DNA of 33,234 nucleotides from positions 1 through 33,234 of IMG/VR virus record IMGVR_UViG_3300046734_000173. One strand, written 5' to 3'. This document shows positions 1 through 10,625 of this stretch, piece by piece. This DNA comes from a virus. Positions within the stretch are counted from its first letter, which is position 1; the number at the start of each line of letters is the position of its first letter. The translations under genes and the position numbers were made by a program. The notes under the pieces are model-generated. The model was not told the DNA's origin and ran no database searches. It worked only from the letters and a program-made list of their open reading frames with translations.

Positions 1-127
1 AGTTACGTCAAGTGCTACATATTTTACAAACGACTATGTAGGAACAACGCTAAAAATATATGGAACAGAAGCTACAATTACTGGATATACATCTGGAACA
101 CAAGTAACAGTAACGTTAAAAGACGAT
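1..127. repeat. Direct terminal repeat, left copy (circular assembly overlap)
   Basis: Bases 1-127 are identical to 33108-33234. The tail tubular protein B reading frame continues in phase from 33234 to 128, so this is the overlap left when a circular graph is cut. A length of exactly 127 is a common assembler k-mer size, which favours an assembly overlap over a biological terminal repeat. It shows the molecule was circular or circularly permuted (or terminally redundant) in the sample. Confidence 0.95.
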
Positions 128-1930
128 CTATTTGTTGAGTTAGATGATGACCCATTTGCTACGCAACAAGGTTCTGGAACAGTAAAGGTAACTCATGCAA
201 ATCATGGTTTGTCTACAGGAGCTTCAGTAGTAATATCTGGGTCAGAAGACATATTTGATGATGATGGTAACGGTTTAGCTAATGCAAACTTAAATGGTAC
301 ATTTAGTATAACAGTAGTAGATGACAATCATTATACATATACAGCTGGTTCAGGCGATACAGCTACAGAATCAGTAGATGGTGGTGGTGTTAGAGTTATT
401 ATAAAAACACACGCACCTACTAGAGATTGGCAAGAACAAGTTATATCTACTGCAAATGGCTTTCCTAAAACCGTAGCATTTCATGAACAAAGATTATTTT
501 TTGCTGGTGTTCCATCACTACCAGATGGTATACAAGGAAGCAATGTAGGACAGTTTTTTAAGTTTGATGTAGGGGAAGCAGCTGATTCTGATTCAATACA
601 AATACAAATAGCGTCCGATGAAATAAATGAAATAAGGCATATTATATCTGGTAAAGTTTTAGAAATATTAACAAACACAGCAGAGTTTTTTCTTAAACCA
701 CAGATAGGAAAACCTCTTACACCTACTGATTTACAGATAATTAGACAAAGTTCTTTGGGTTGTCAGCTTCCTGCAAGAGCAAAAATATTTGATGGCTCTA
801 CAATTTTTATACAAACAAACGGAAAAACAGTAAGAGAATATACATTTAATGCTTCTACAGAAGAATTTGTTTCTGCTCCTATTTCTTTATTATCTAGTCA
901 TTTAGTATCAAATCCAATAGACGCAGACAGAATAAAATCATTAGCAGATCGAGACGAACAATTATACTTTTTAGTAAACACAGACGGTACATTAGGCGTT
1001 TACTCTTCACAAAAAATACAAGAATTACAAGGTTGGGTGCAATGGTCTACAACTGGAATTATACAGTCAGTAGCTTGTTCAACAGATTTTGTTTATATTG
1101 CAGTAAAAAGAACTATAAATTCAGCAGATGTTTATTATTTAGAGCAGTTTGCTTCAACATCTTTTGATGTGCCAACAGACATGACTGTTTCAAAAACTTT
1201 ATCAGGTTCTTATCAACCTCATGGTTCACCTTTAACAAACGGTAGTTTTTCTTCTGTTACTACGTTTATTGCTGATGGATTTACAAATGCACCAAATATA
1301 GGTGAATCATTTCAGTTTGCTGGAACTGGTACTGTTTATACAATAAATTCTGTAACAGCAACAGCAAATAGCGGAGAGTATGTAATAGTTTTAGATCAAT
1401 CAGTTTCACAAGCAGATGGAGTAGCTTTGCAATTTACAACATCAAAGACTTTTACTGCTTTAAATAGCAATCCGGATATGAGAGGACTAGAAGTACATGG
1501 AACATCTGGAAGCACAGAATCAGGTAATATTAATTACTATGGAAAAGGAACAGTTACGTCAGGAGGTGTAGTAGTTTTAGATACTCCAGCTTCTGCTGTA
1601 GACATTGGAACAGATTTTACTATGCAGATAAAAACATTGCCTGTTAATGCTAAAGTTACTTCTACTGGTACACAAAATCCTTTAACTGGTAACCCTACAA
1701 AAATAGCAAAATGTATACTAGAACTATCGAGTACGTATAACTTAACCGTTAATTCTAATGACATTTTAATAAATGAAACAACTATTGATACATCTTCAAC
1801 CATTTCTAGTTATACTGGAAAGAAGAATGTATACTTTTTAGGATATGACAATGAGCCTGCTATTGACATTACTCAGTCAGCACCATTGCCATTGAGAATA
1901 TTGGGGATAACTTCGGAGGTATATTTTTAA
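2..1930 (+). CDS. Tail tubular protein B (T7 gp12-like), C-terminal part
   Basis: This is the remainder of the gene that starts at 32563 and crosses the circular junction. The frame is open from base 2 and contiguous with 33234 to 128. The whole protein is about 824 residues, close to T7 gp12 (about 794). In T7-like phages gp12 forms the nozzle of the short tail below the gp11 ring and takes part in DNA ejection. The visible part is rich in beta-forming Thr, Ser, Gly and Val segments, and includes a stretch (around 420-780) on fibre and head coordinates typical of the family (inference from family resemblance). The in-frame TTG at 209 is not the true start. The stop overlaps the start of the next gene (TAATG). 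Confidence 0.9.
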   Translation, partial: VTSSATYFTNDYVGTTLKIYGTEATITGYTSGTQVTVTLKDDLFVELDDDPFATQQGSGTVKVTHANHGLSTGASVVISGSEDIFDDDGNGLANANLNGTFSITVVDDNHYTYTAGSGDTATESVDGGGVRVIIKTHAPTRDWQEQVISTANGFPKTVAFHEQRLFFAGVPSLPDGIQGSNVGQFFKFDVGEAADSDSIQIQIASDEINEIRHIISGKVLEILTNTAEFFLKPQIGKPLTPTDLQIIRQSSLGCQLPARAKIFDGSTIFIQTNGKTVREYTFNASTEEFVSAPISLLSSHLVSNPIDADRIKSLADRDEQLYFLVNTDGTLGVYSSQKIQELQGWVQWSTTGIIQSVACSTDFVYIAVKRTINSADVYYLEQFASTSFDVPTDMTVSKTLSGSYQPHGSPLTNGSFSSVTTFIADGFTNAPNIGESFQFAGTGTVYTINSVTATANSGEYVIVLDQSVSQADGVALQFTTSKTFTALNSNPDMRGLEVHGTSGSTESGNINYYGKGTVTSGGVVVLDTPASAVDIGTDFTMQIKTLPVNAKVTSTGTQNPLTGNPTKIAKCILELSSTYNLTVNSNDILINETTIDTSSTISSYTGKKNVYFLGYDNEPAIDITQSAPLPLRILGITSEVYF

Positions 1931-2532
1931 TGTGTGAACCTACAACATTAACAGCATTAAGTACAATGGCTGGAAACTTTGGGTTTCAACAAACAGCAGC
2001 CACATTTGCAACTATGGCTGGCTCATCTACAGCTGTAGCTATAGGTCAAGGAATATCAGCAGTTACAAGCGTTATATCTTCACCAATAACTTCTATGGGA
2101 TTAAGCTTAATGCAAGGACAAGCAACTAAAGACTTTTATGGTCAACAAGCTGCACAAAATAGATATCAACAACAACAATATACTAATGAAATAAAAAGAG
2201 AAAGACTAGAAATAGCATTAAGAGAAAGAGAAAGAAAAAAAATATATGAACAAAACAAAAGCAATAATCTAGCAGAATTTTCTGCAACTGGCGTAGATAT
2301 AGCAAGTGCTTCATATAAAGCAATTATGAAAGAAGCACGTAATGTTTATTTACAAGACAGAGACGCTATAAGTTTAAGAGGATTTGATGAAGTAGCACGA
2401 AGTGCCGACATGAGACAGTTAGCAACTATAGATGAAGCCGCTAATATAAAAATGGGTAAAGCTAAAGCTACATCTCAGTTTGTTAATGGGTTAGTAGTTT
2501 CATCAAAAATATTAGAAGAGACACCTAGTTAA
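1930..2532 (+). CDS. Internal virion protein, T7 gp14-like
   Basis: The protein has 200 residues, against 196 for T7 gp14, and sits directly after tail tubular protein B as in T7. The N-terminal half is hydrophobic and small-residue rich (Ala, Gly, Ser, Thr, with candidate membrane-inserting segments around residues 20-65). The second half is a long charged helix (around 75-130, rich in Gln, Arg, Glu) with coiled-coil character. In T7, gp14 leaves the capsid and inserts in the outer membrane as the first part of the ejection channel. The start overlaps the upstream stop, and the stop overlaps the next start, implying translational coupling. The assignment rests on position, length and composition, since the family diverges strongly in sequence. 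Confidence 0.75.
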   Translation: MCEPTTLTALSTMAGNFGFQQTAATFATMAGSSTAVAIGQGISAVTSVISSPITSMGLSLMQGQATKDFYGQQAAQNRYQQQQYTNEIKRERLEIALRERERKKIYEQNKSNNLAEFSATGVDIASASYKAIMKEARNVYLQDRDAISLRGFDEVARSADMRQLATIDEAANIKMGKAKATSQFVNGLVVSSKILEETPS

Positions 2533-4754
2533 TGGCAATAATAAAAGAAAAAAGACAAGTATCTTATGAAACTCGTATAGGAGTAAACAGAGGTACTAGC
2601 AAACCAGCAGAAGCACAAGCTGTCGTAGCCGATAGTTATGGTTCATTATTTGCAGACGCTTCAAAATTTGCTTATAACAGAGCAATAGAAAATGGAAAAA
2701 TGGAAGCGTTAGAACGTGCTGAATCACAATCTTTTACTACACAAGACATTGATTTAGGTAATGGCAATACAACCAAAATGCCTGTTAAGTATACTGAAAG
2801 AACAGATTTAGGACGTACAGGTAACAAAGAATATGCAAGGTTAATGAATGCTAAATATAACAAGTCGCTTAATAATTCTTTAGATAATCTTATTTTAGAT
2901 GAAAGAAATTCAGCACAAATGTTAGAAATATCAAAAGGTGAGTTTAACAAAAAGATTAGATCAAAACTATCTTTAGTTTTTGAATCATTAGACCCAGACG
3001 ATAGAGCAAATGCAAAACTACATGCAGAATCTAAAATTGTAGAAAGTGGATTTTATGTAGATAAAACTCACAAATCGTCACAAGTGCAACAAGACAAACT
3101 ATTATTTAACCAACAATCAAGTAACATCTTGCTAAATGCTGCAACAGAATATTATGCGTATAAAGACAGACAAACATTAAATTTAAGAATAAAAGAACTA
3201 CAAGATGAAAAAGACTTGTATCGAAGTCGTATGTCTAATAATGACTTAAACAATATGTATGATAACAAAATAAATAGATTAAATGCTAAAGCAGATATAT
3301 ATGATTTACTTGATATAAATATTTCAGACATGATGGACTTATCAAATTTAAATTCTACAAACGCTAAAACAATGAAAAAGATAACAGAATTTTTTTCATC
3401 AAACGGCGTTAACGATTTAAAGATAAACAATAAAGTTATTACAAAAGAGCAAGTTCTTTCAAAGATAAAGGGAGACAAAACCAAAATTTTTCAAGAATTA
3501 GCTTTAGAGTATCAAGCTTTTCAAAAAGAATACGCAACTAAATATCAAGCTTCTTTAAGTTTTATAAAGGTAAACAACGCAATAATTAAAGACCAAGCTA
3601 GTGATTTAACTAATGATAAAATAAAAACTGTTTTGAATAGCCCAGAGTTTTTAGAACAAATATATGAAACATATGCTATGCAAACAGACAAAACCGAATC
3701 ATACAAACAAGCTCAACAGAGTGGATCTATAATGGATTTTTATGGGTATTTATATAAAAACAAAAATGTGCATGCTTTACCACCAGCTGTTATTAATACA
3801 ATAGTTGGTGCAGCAAAAAGCAGAAATGTAGATGTTCTTTCAGGATATGCCCCTTTAATACAGTTTATGGGAGAAAATAGCCAATACATGAAAGAAAACG
3901 GATTCGACAGCGAACAGTCAGATTTGATAAGCGACTTAGCAGAAGTGCCAAATGCAAGCCCAGATAACTATAGACTTGTTATGGACAAATTTGATTCTGT
4001 TAGAAACGATAAAGAGTTAACAGAAATGTATTCATTAGGATTAACTAATGTATTTAATAAAACACAAGGAATAAAGGGTGAGTTTAAAGGTGTAAGTGAT
4101 TTTAATAATTATTTGAGTAAACAAGTAAATGATCTAAGAGGAATAGGCGATATAAGTGATGATAGTGAAAATGAAAGATTCGGACATTTAGTTGCATTTA
4201 AAATAAAAAAGGCAGTAATGGACAGAATAGAAGCTTCAAATAGATTTCCAACAAAAAACAAAGTACAACAATATATATTTGAAGAGGGACAAAATTTAAT
4301 AAAAGAACAAAATATTGGCAAATCGGTAATAGGGTTTAGCCCTTTGGCTTTAGGGGGTTCATATATAACAGACACAGAAACCTTGATGACTACAACAACT
4401 CTTATGGAAAACCCACCAGATAGAATACATTCAGAAGCATTTACTGATGGAGGCTTTGCAGTAACTAAATTTATGAATACTAAAATAAACGGTATGATTA
4501 AAACAAAAAAAGAATTTGGTTCAGACGCTGTAACAGAAAGTTTATCAGAACCAAAAGGATATAACCCAGCATTAAGCAGATATAAACTTTATCCATTAGA
4601 AAATGAAGACGGAACATTTGATTATCAAGTAATACACATTGGTAAAAATGTTTTTGAACCTACGCTGTTAAGAGATGAAGTCGGAGACCCTCTAATAATT
4701 ACAGTAGAAGAGTTTGGGAAAATAGCAGAATCATTACAAAACAATGGCAACTAA
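2532..4754 (+). CDS. Internal virion protein, T7 gp15-like
   Basis: The protein has 740 residues (T7 gp15 has 747) and lies between the gp14-like and gp16-like genes. It is largely helical and polar, rich in Lys, Asn, Asp and Glu, with no signal peptide or membrane segment. That suits a core protein which, in T7, forms the periplasmic part of the DNA ejection tube together with gp16. No enzymatic motif is visible. The start is joined to the upstream stop (TAATG) and the 3' end overlaps the gp16-like gene by 11 bases. The call is by synteny and size. The sequence itself is not recognisably similar to T7 by eye. Confidence 0.7.
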   Translation: MAIIKEKRQVSYETRIGVNRGTSKPAEAQAVVADSYGSLFADASKFAYNRAIENGKMEALERAESQSFTTQDIDLGNGNTTKMPVKYTERTDLGRTGNKEYARLMNAKYNKSLNNSLDNLILDERNSAQMLEISKGEFNKKIRSKLSLVFESLDPDDRANAKLHAESKIVESGFYVDKTHKSSQVQQDKLLFNQQSSNILLNAATEYYAYKDRQTLNLRIKELQDEKDLYRSRMSNNDLNNMYDNKINRLNAKADIYDLLDINISDMMDLSNLNSTNAKTMKKITEFFSSNGVNDLKINNKVITKEQVLSKIKGDKTKIFQELALEYQAFQKEYATKYQASLSFIKVNNAIIKDQASDLTNDKIKTVLNSPEFLEQIYETYAMQTDKTESYKQAQQSGSIMDFYGYLYKNKNVHALPPAVINTIVGAAKSRNVDVLSGYAPLIQFMGENSQYMKENGFDSEQSDLISDLAEVPNASPDNYRLVMDKFDSVRNDKELTEMYSLGLTNVFNKTQGIKGEFKGVSDFNNYLSKQVNDLRGIGDISDDSENERFGHLVAFKIKKAVMDRIEASNRFPTKNKVQQYIFEEGQNLIKEQNIGKSVIGFSPLALGGSYITDTETLMTTTTLMENPPDRIHSEAFTDGGFAVTKFMNTKINGMIKTKKEFGSDAVTESLSEPKGYNPALSRYKLYPLENEDGTFDYQVIHIGKNVFEPTLLRDEVGDPLIITVEEFGKIAESLQNNGN

Positions 4755-7700
4755 TCAAGACGAAATAAGAAATCAACAGTTTATTGATTCTCAAAAACTA
4801 GAGAAAGAAGAAGCTGGTCCATATACTGGTCTTAAATCAAGAGAAGTTACACAAACATATAAAGACTTTGAAACACAAGCAGGTACATTTTCTGAAGATG
4901 TTGTAGATGAGTTTTGGTTAAACTGGGTTGGACAATCTATAGAAAATAATTTTATTTATGAATATGAGGGTGCTGAAGAGTTTGATGAAAACTTTAATCC
5001 TTTTGCAGATGATTACTTAATGGGTTATGAAAGATATAAAGAAAAATTTATTAATGCCAGAAATGAACAACATGCAGACCATATAAAATCTAAGATTGAT
5101 AGAAACCAAGACAGAAGAGACAGGTTAAATGCTTCTGAAAGAAACATTATGCCAGCATTAGTAGGTAATTTATTAAACCCAGAAAACTTTGTACCATTAG
5201 GTTTGTTTGGAAAAGGCATAACTTTTGGCAGTAGATTTTTAAAAGGTGGTGCTGTATCTGGATTATCAGTAGGAGCTACTGAACCATTTAGAAGACATTA
5301 TGACCCAACAGCTACTGATGAAGAAACTATGATGTATGTTGGAAGTGCATTTTTGTTTGGTGGTTTGTTTAATGGATTTTTAGGTAGGGCGCCTACAAAA
5401 TTACAAGATAAAAAAGTAATTAAAGAAACCGTAGATGATAAAGGTGGACCAGATGGATTGATGAATAATATTCATAAAGCACAAAAAGAAACATCTGGAG
5501 ACAATATTTGGGATGGTAATTTAATAAACGTAGAAAAAGAATTTCCTACAATAAAAGTTGTAAAAGTAAAAGAAAATGAAACTGGCACATTTGTTGACAA
5601 AAATGGCGATCATATTGTTACGCCTGACGCAAAAGCTACAAATAAAATAAACGGCAGTTGGATAGATAAACCAGAAACAACAAAAATTAATATAGATAAA
5701 ACAACATCTAAGGTAAAGCAATACGGAACATCTAATAAAGCTCCAGTTAGAATAGAACAAGTTGATGGCGAAACAATTGCTATTGTTGATACTGGATATA
5801 TAAAAAAATTAGTAGAAAACAATAAGCACATGTCATCAAATAAAGACACTTTATCACCACATGAAATACCACAAGATATAGCTAGACATCTTAAAAATGA
5901 AGATGAAGTAGCTGAATATATGGTAAAAAAAGAAATATATAGAAATACAATAGTAGACGCAAAAAAACCAAAAGAATCATTTTCACAATATGAAAGAAGA
6001 TTAAATGATGAGGTTTGGAATAATGTAATGAAAGCTCGTACAGCCGATTATAATACATATTATGGTGAGGGCGGTGTTGCAACTTTTCTAGTAAGACAGT
6101 TAGATAAATTTTATGACATGGGAAAAGTAGGAAATGCACTACAAAAAATTAGTCCTAGCGTTGGAAACTATTTATCTAAAAATATGCTAGAACTAGTAGG
6201 TGATATGGGTGTTGTTTCAAGGGCTGCGAAAGCTGGCATATCTTTAAACTCATCTGTATTTGCTAGAGCAATGACCAGATGGGGTAAAACATACGATGAA
6301 TGGGTTGTAGGTTTTGATGATTTGTATGTTAAATATGCTACAGGTCAATCTGATTCTACAAAAGTAGGTTCTTTAAATGTTACTGCAAGTAGAATGAGAC
6401 TAGGATATAACTTAAAACAAATAGTAGACCCATCAGTAGCTCCTGCAAATCATGACTTTGGAGCATTTAGTGAACAAGTTTACAAGGCAGTATCTGATCA
6501 AGATTTTTATAAGTCAGTAGATAATCCAGTAATTAGAGAAGCAGCTGACCATACAAGAAAGTTTTTTAAAACATTTGGTGATGAAGCTGAAAACTTAAAC
6601 ATGTTTGCTAGTCAAAAAAATCTAGTAAATGATATTGAAGTTACAGAGGGTTATATAAAACAGATTGCAAAAGCAATAAAAGAAAACAAGCTTTCTAGCG
6701 TAGCTATAGAAAGATTAAAAAAATTAGAGGGCAAGTTTAATAAACAATTAGCTAAAGGTAAAAGTCAATTAGAAGACTTAGAAGATGGAGTAATTAGACC
6801 GTTTAGCGATGAATTTAAAGAAACATACATTACCAGATATTATAGTTTTGAAAAAATATCTAAAAATTTAGACAAATTTAAACAAAAAATAAAAACTCAT
6901 ATAGAAACAAATCCTGCTATTTATGAAAAAAGATTAGTAAATTATAAAGATACTGACGCACTAGTAGACGAAATAACAGAAAACATTTTACAACAGTCAG
7001 CCAGAAACGATGGTGATGGATTAATGGCATTTGGTAGAACAGGTGGTTCTTATAAAGCTGGTGCAAGACCATTGATGGAAAGGTCATTAAGAATAGATAG
7101 TAAAGAAATACAAGAATTTTTAGAAACTGATTTACTAGCAATATCAAAAATGTACGCAAATAGAATGGGAACTGCTATAGAAATGACTAGATCATTTGGC
7201 GACAGACACATGGATAAATGGTTTAACAAAACAGAAATGGACATATTGCTATCTGGAGATATTAAAAAAACATCTGACATTACTGCTATGAACAAAGCAT
7301 TAGGTTCTATGAATGCAGCAAAAGAAAAAATGTATGGAACTTATAACAATAAAGACATTACTTCTATAGACAAAACATCAGCACAGTTTTTAAGAAACTG
7401 GACATCACTAGCTACAATGGGTCGTGTTGTATTTACTGCACTTGCAGATACTGGTAGACCACTTATGGTACATGGAATAAAAAGAGCGTTTGGTGATACC
7501 TTTGAAACAATGACAACTAATAGAAAAGCATGGACACAAATGAAAGCTGACTTTGACGCTTTATATCATGCACATGAATTAGCAAATCAAATGGGAGCAA
7601 TGGAAAGGTTTACCACTGGTATTGGACCAGTAAGCTCAAACATATTGCAAAGGTCACAAGGAGCTTGGTATTGGGCAAATGGTTTAACCCCTTGGACTTT

Positions 7701-8676
7701 GAGTATAAAAAGATTTACTGGCATTATTTCGCAAAGACGATTTATGGAAGATATAATAAAATATGTTGATGGTTCAGCAACTAAAGATGAAATTCTTAGA
7801 CTTAACTCATATAACATTGATTTAAATACTGCAAAATTAATTAAGTCAATGCCTTATCAAAAAGACGGAAAGTACATATTAGCTAATACTAAGGCATGGT
7901 CAGGCAAAAAAGGTGGTGGTGAAGCACTAGCTAGATTACGTGTTGCTGTTCAAATGGATGTAGAAAGAACTATTATAACGCCTAGCCCAGCAGACAAACT
8001 AAACATGATGTATGGTGTTGTAGACATTCCGTCTGAATCTTTTAAATCTATAGTAAGAAACAATCCTGTATTACAAAAGTTTGGATTTCAAGAACATCAA
8101 TATGGAACTAAATTTCAAAACGCATTTATGTCTATTCCTTTTCAATTTTTTAGCTGGATGGTTTCTGCTAATAGAAAATTACTAATGTCTGGTGTTACAG
8201 GCAGAGATTTTTATTTAATGCAAGGAGCAGTAGGAATGGTTAGTTTTGCTATGTTAGGAGATTACCTAAAACTAGCTTCACAAAATAGAGGAGAAATGTG
8301 GTGGGATAAATCGTTAGAAGAAAAAATAATGACTGGCGTGGAAAAGTCTGGGGTACTTGCTATATTTAGCGATGTAAATGGCTGGGTAGAAAATGCTACA
8401 GATAACGAGTATGGCATAAGACCATTATTTGGCATGAAAGACCCATATGACCCAGATAACAATAAAATTAGACCACATGATAAATACAGATTATTAATGG
8501 GACCAGCTGGTAGCAAATTTTATGATTTGTATGATTCTATAGCTTCAGATGACATGACTGAAAGAAGTGCAAAAAAAGCTATTTATGACCTTTTACCTCT
8601 TAATAACTTGTTTTATATAGATGGCACGTTTAAATCCATTTACAATTACAGCACAGACTATTATGATGAGAGATAA
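4744..8676 (+). CDS. Large internal virion protein, T7 gp16-like, without a visible transglycosylase domain
   Basis: The protein has 1310 residues (T7 gp16 has 1318) and is the third member of the internal-core trio. In T7 it enters the cell first, carries an N-terminal lytic transglycosylase and completes the inner-membrane channel. Here the N-terminus is acidic and helical, and I see no SLT-type catalytic region. A glycine-rich hydrophobic segment lies at about residues 138-175 and another at about 195-215. The C-terminal third (from about residue 880) contains amphipathic and hydrophobic helices, including a stretch around 1140-1180, that could insert in membranes. The missing lysozyme-like domain matters because no separate endolysin was recognised either. 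Confidence 0.75.
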   Translation: MATNQDEIRNQQFIDSQKLEKEEAGPYTGLKSREVTQTYKDFETQAGTFSEDVVDEFWLNWVGQSIENNFIYEYEGAEEFDENFNPFADDYLMGYERYKEKFINARNEQHADHIKSKIDRNQDRRDRLNASERNIMPALVGNLLNPENFVPLGLFGKGITFGSRFLKGGAVSGLSVGATEPFRRHYDPTATDEETMMYVGSAFLFGGLFNGFLGRAPTKLQDKKVIKETVDDKGGPDGLMNNIHKAQKETSGDNIWDGNLINVEKEFPTIKVVKVKENETGTFVDKNGDHIVTPDAKATNKINGSWIDKPETTKINIDKTTSKVKQYGTSNKAPVRIEQVDGETIAIVDTGYIKKLVENNKHMSSNKDTLSPHEIPQDIARHLKNEDEVAEYMVKKEIYRNTIVDAKKPKESFSQYERRLNDEVWNNVMKARTADYNTYYGEGGVATFLVRQLDKFYDMGKVGNALQKISPSVGNYLSKNMLELVGDMGVVSRAAKAGISLNSSVFARAMTRWGKTYDEWVVGFDDLYVKYATGQSDSTKVGSLNVTASRMRLGYNLKQIVDPSVAPANHDFGAFSEQVYKAVSDQDFYKSVDNPVIREAADHTRKFFKTFGDEAENLNMFASQKNLVNDIEVTEGYIKQIAKAIKENKLSSVAIERLKKLEGKFNKQLAKGKSQLEDLEDGVIRPFSDEFKETYITRYYSFEKISKNLDKFKQKIKTHIETNPAIYEKRLVNYKDTDALVDEITENILQQSARNDGDGLMAFGRTGGSYKAGARPLMERSLRIDSKEIQEFLETDLLAISKMYANRMGTAIEMTRSFGDRHMDKWFNKTEMDILLSGDIKKTSDITAMNKALGSMNAAKEKMYGTYNNKDITSIDKTSAQFLRNWTSLATMGRVVFTALADTGRPLMVHGIKRAFGDTFETMTTNRKAWTQMKADFDALYHAHELANQMGAMERFTTGIGPVSSNILQRSQGAWYWANGLTPWTLSIKRFTGIISQRRFMEDIIKYVDGSATKDEILRLNSYNIDLNTAKLIKSMPYQKDGKYILANTKAWSGKKGGGEALARLRVAVQMDVERTIITPSPADKLNMMYGVVDIPSESFKSIVRNNPVLQKFGFQEHQYGTKFQNAFMSIPFQFFSWMVSANRKLLMSGVTGRDFYLMQGAVGMVSFAMLGDYLKLASQNRGEMWWDKSLEEKIMTGVEKSGVLAIFSDVNGWVENATDNEYGIRPLFGMKDPYDPDNNKIRPHDKYRLLMGPAGSKFYDLYDSIASDDMTERSAKKAIYDLLPLNNLFYIDGTFKSIYNYSTDYYDER

Positions 8677-8678
8677 TT

Positions 8679-10625
8679 ATGACTATATTAACGGCTAAAA
8701 ATACGCCTAGAGTAACCTACACAGCTTCTGGTAGCCAGACTGCTTTTACTATCCCTTTTGAGTTTTTTAGTACATCTGATATAAAGGTATACAATGGAAC
8801 AACTTTACTTACTTATGAAGCAACTCCGAGTGCTGCTAACAAGTACAGCATTTCAGGTACGGCTAGTGCAAGCGATAGTGCTTATGAGTTTGGGGCTGGG
8901 GGTACTGTTACTTTGGGTGGTAGTGGAGCTACTGCTGGAGACATTATTACTATTATTAGAGATATTTCAATAGAACGTTCTACAGATTTTCCAACAACTG
9001 GCTCATTTGATATAACATCACTTAACACAGATTTAGATAAAATATATGCAAAACTAGCTGATATTGATACACATACAGATAGATCAGTTAAATTAGCTGA
9101 TACTGATAGCATAGTAGCTGACGTTACATTGCCAGCAAAAGCAACTAGAGCGTCTAAAGTTTTATTTTTTGACGCTAATGGCGTACCAGAAACAACTTTA
9201 TCTTCTACTAATTTAACAACACTAGGTGAAAAAACAACAGAAATAACAACTGTTGCTAACAACATAGCCAACGTAAATACAACAGCTACGAATATTGGAG
9301 CAGTAAATACTGTTGCTTCTGACCTAGCAACTGTTGCTGCGATTACATCAGACGTTGTTACTGTAGGTAATATAGGAGCAAATGTAACTACTGTTGCTGG
9401 AGTAGCAGCAAACGTTACAACTGTTGCAACAAATATTAGCTCAGTAAATACAGTCGCTGCTGACATAACCAAAGTAGTAGCTGTAGCAAATGATTTAGCT
9501 GAAGCAGTATCTGAAATAGAAACTGTAGCTGACGATCTAAACGAAACATCATCAGAGATAGAAGTCGTTGCTGGCTCTATTGCTAATGTAAATGCTGTAG
9601 GTAGTGCTATTGCTAATGTTAATACCTCAGCAACTAACATTAACAATATTAACGCAGTCGCAGGACAGATATTATTTACAGAAGATTTGGGAGACTTAGG
9701 GGCTATAACAACTGGCTCTGGAAATACAATAAATACTGTAGCGACAGACATTTCAAATGTAAATACAGTAGCTGGAATATCTGGCAATGTAACAACTGTA
9801 GCTGGTAACAACGCAAACGTATCTACGGTAGCAGGAATTTCAGCTAATGTAACAACAGTAGCTGGCATTTCATCTAACGTTACAACGGTAGCAGGAATTT
9901 CTTCAGCTGTTTCTACTGTTGCAGCCGATGGCTCTGACATAGGAACGGTTGCAGGCGACACAACACATATTCAAGCACTTGGTCCAATATCTGCAAATAT
10001 AGCTACAGTTGCTGGTATATCTAGTAACGTAACTACAGTAGCAGGAGTATCATCTAATGTTACAACAGTCGCAGGAATATCTAGTGCTGTAAGCACAGTA
10101 TCTAGTGCTAATGCAAATGTATCAACTGTAGCTGGTGCTATTGCAAATGTTAATACTGTAGGCGCCGCTATAACAAATGTAAACACAGTAGCTTCTAATA
10201 TATCTGGAGTTAACAGTTTTGCAGAAAGATACAGAGTAGGTTCAAGTGACCCAACATCTAGTTTAGATGAGGGAGATTTAGCATACAATAGCACAGACAA
10301 TGCTCTTAAATTCTACAATGGTACATCATGGGCTAGTATAAGTGCTGGTCTTACAGATATCGTTGGAGATGTTACACCACAATTAGGTGGTAACTTAGAC
10401 CTTAATGGTAATAACATTACAGGAACAGGAGGAATTCCAGCAGCGAATTTAACTGGAACACTTCCAGCAATTAATGGTGCTGCTTTAACTGGCATAAACA
10501 CAGATTTGGTTGATGATACATCACCTCAATTAGGTGGTGCATTAGACGGACAAAATAATAACATGAGTAACATTGGCACAGTCGATGGTACTAACTTACA
10601 AATAGACTTCGGAGGTATAACGTAA
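8679..10625 (+). CDS. Tail fibre protein with T7 gp17-like N-terminal domain and repetitive shaft
   Basis: The protein has 648 residues. Residues 1-130 match the T7 tail-fibre attachment domain in style: an opening beta region with a TAFTIPFEFF-type motif, then a GDIITIIRD segment and an STDF motif. From about residue 190 to 515 the shaft consists of imperfect repeats of about 12-13 residues built on NVxTVAG, which suggests a long trimeric fibre. The C-terminal part has LGGNLDLNGNNI-type segments common in phage fibre tips. It probably binds the tail tube through the N-terminus and carries the receptor-binding partner at the tip. It is followed directly (TAATG) by the S74-domain gene, so the two products may work as one fibre. 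The start follows the gp16-like stop by 2 bases. Confidence 0.85.
   Translation: MTILTAKNTPRVTYTASGSQTAFTIPFEFFSTSDIKVYNGTTLLTYEATPSAANKYSISGTASASDSAYEFGAGGTVTLGGSGATAGDIITIIRDISIERSTDFPTTGSFDITSLNTDLDKIYAKLADIDTHTDRSVKLADTDSIVADVTLPAKATRASKVLFFDANGVPETTLSSTNLTTLGEKTTEITTVANNIANVNTTATNIGAVNTVASDLATVAAITSDVVTVGNIGANVTTVAGVAANVTTVATNISSVNTVAADITKVVAVANDLAEAVSEIETVADDLNETSSEIEVVAGSIANVNAVGSAIANVNTSATNINNINAVAGQILFTEDLGDLGAITTGSGNTINTVATDISNVNTVAGISGNVTTVAGNNANVSTVAGISANVTTVAGISSNVTTVAGISSAVSTVAADGSDIGTVAGDTTHIQALGPISANIATVAGISSNVTTVAGVSSNVTTVAGISSAVSTVSSANANVSTVAGAIANVNTVGAAITNVNTVASNISGVNSFAERYRVGSSDPTSSLDEGDLAYNSTDNALKFYNGTSWASISAGLTDIVGDVTPQLGGNLDLNGNNITGTGGIPAANLTGTLPAINGAALTGINTDLVDDTSPQLGGALDGQNNNMSNIGTVDGTNLQIDFGGIT
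9243..10215 (+). repeat. Imperfect coding repeats of the tail-fibre shaft
   Basis: About two dozen degenerate units of 36-39 bp encode NVxTVAG-like peptides. The closest copies lie at 9760-10110, where GTAACAACTGTAGCTGG-like strings recur. The repeats differ in third positions, so they are mostly old rather than recent duplications. They also keep a long antisense frame open at 8882-9961, which is not a gene. Confidence 0.8.

Noticed and set aside
8882-9961. Long minus-strand frame of 359 codons opposite the tail fibre
   Set aside because: It is the antisense of the NVxTVAG repeats. Its protein is a monotonous Val/Ala/Thr pattern and it has no start signal. The plus-strand gene explains the region.
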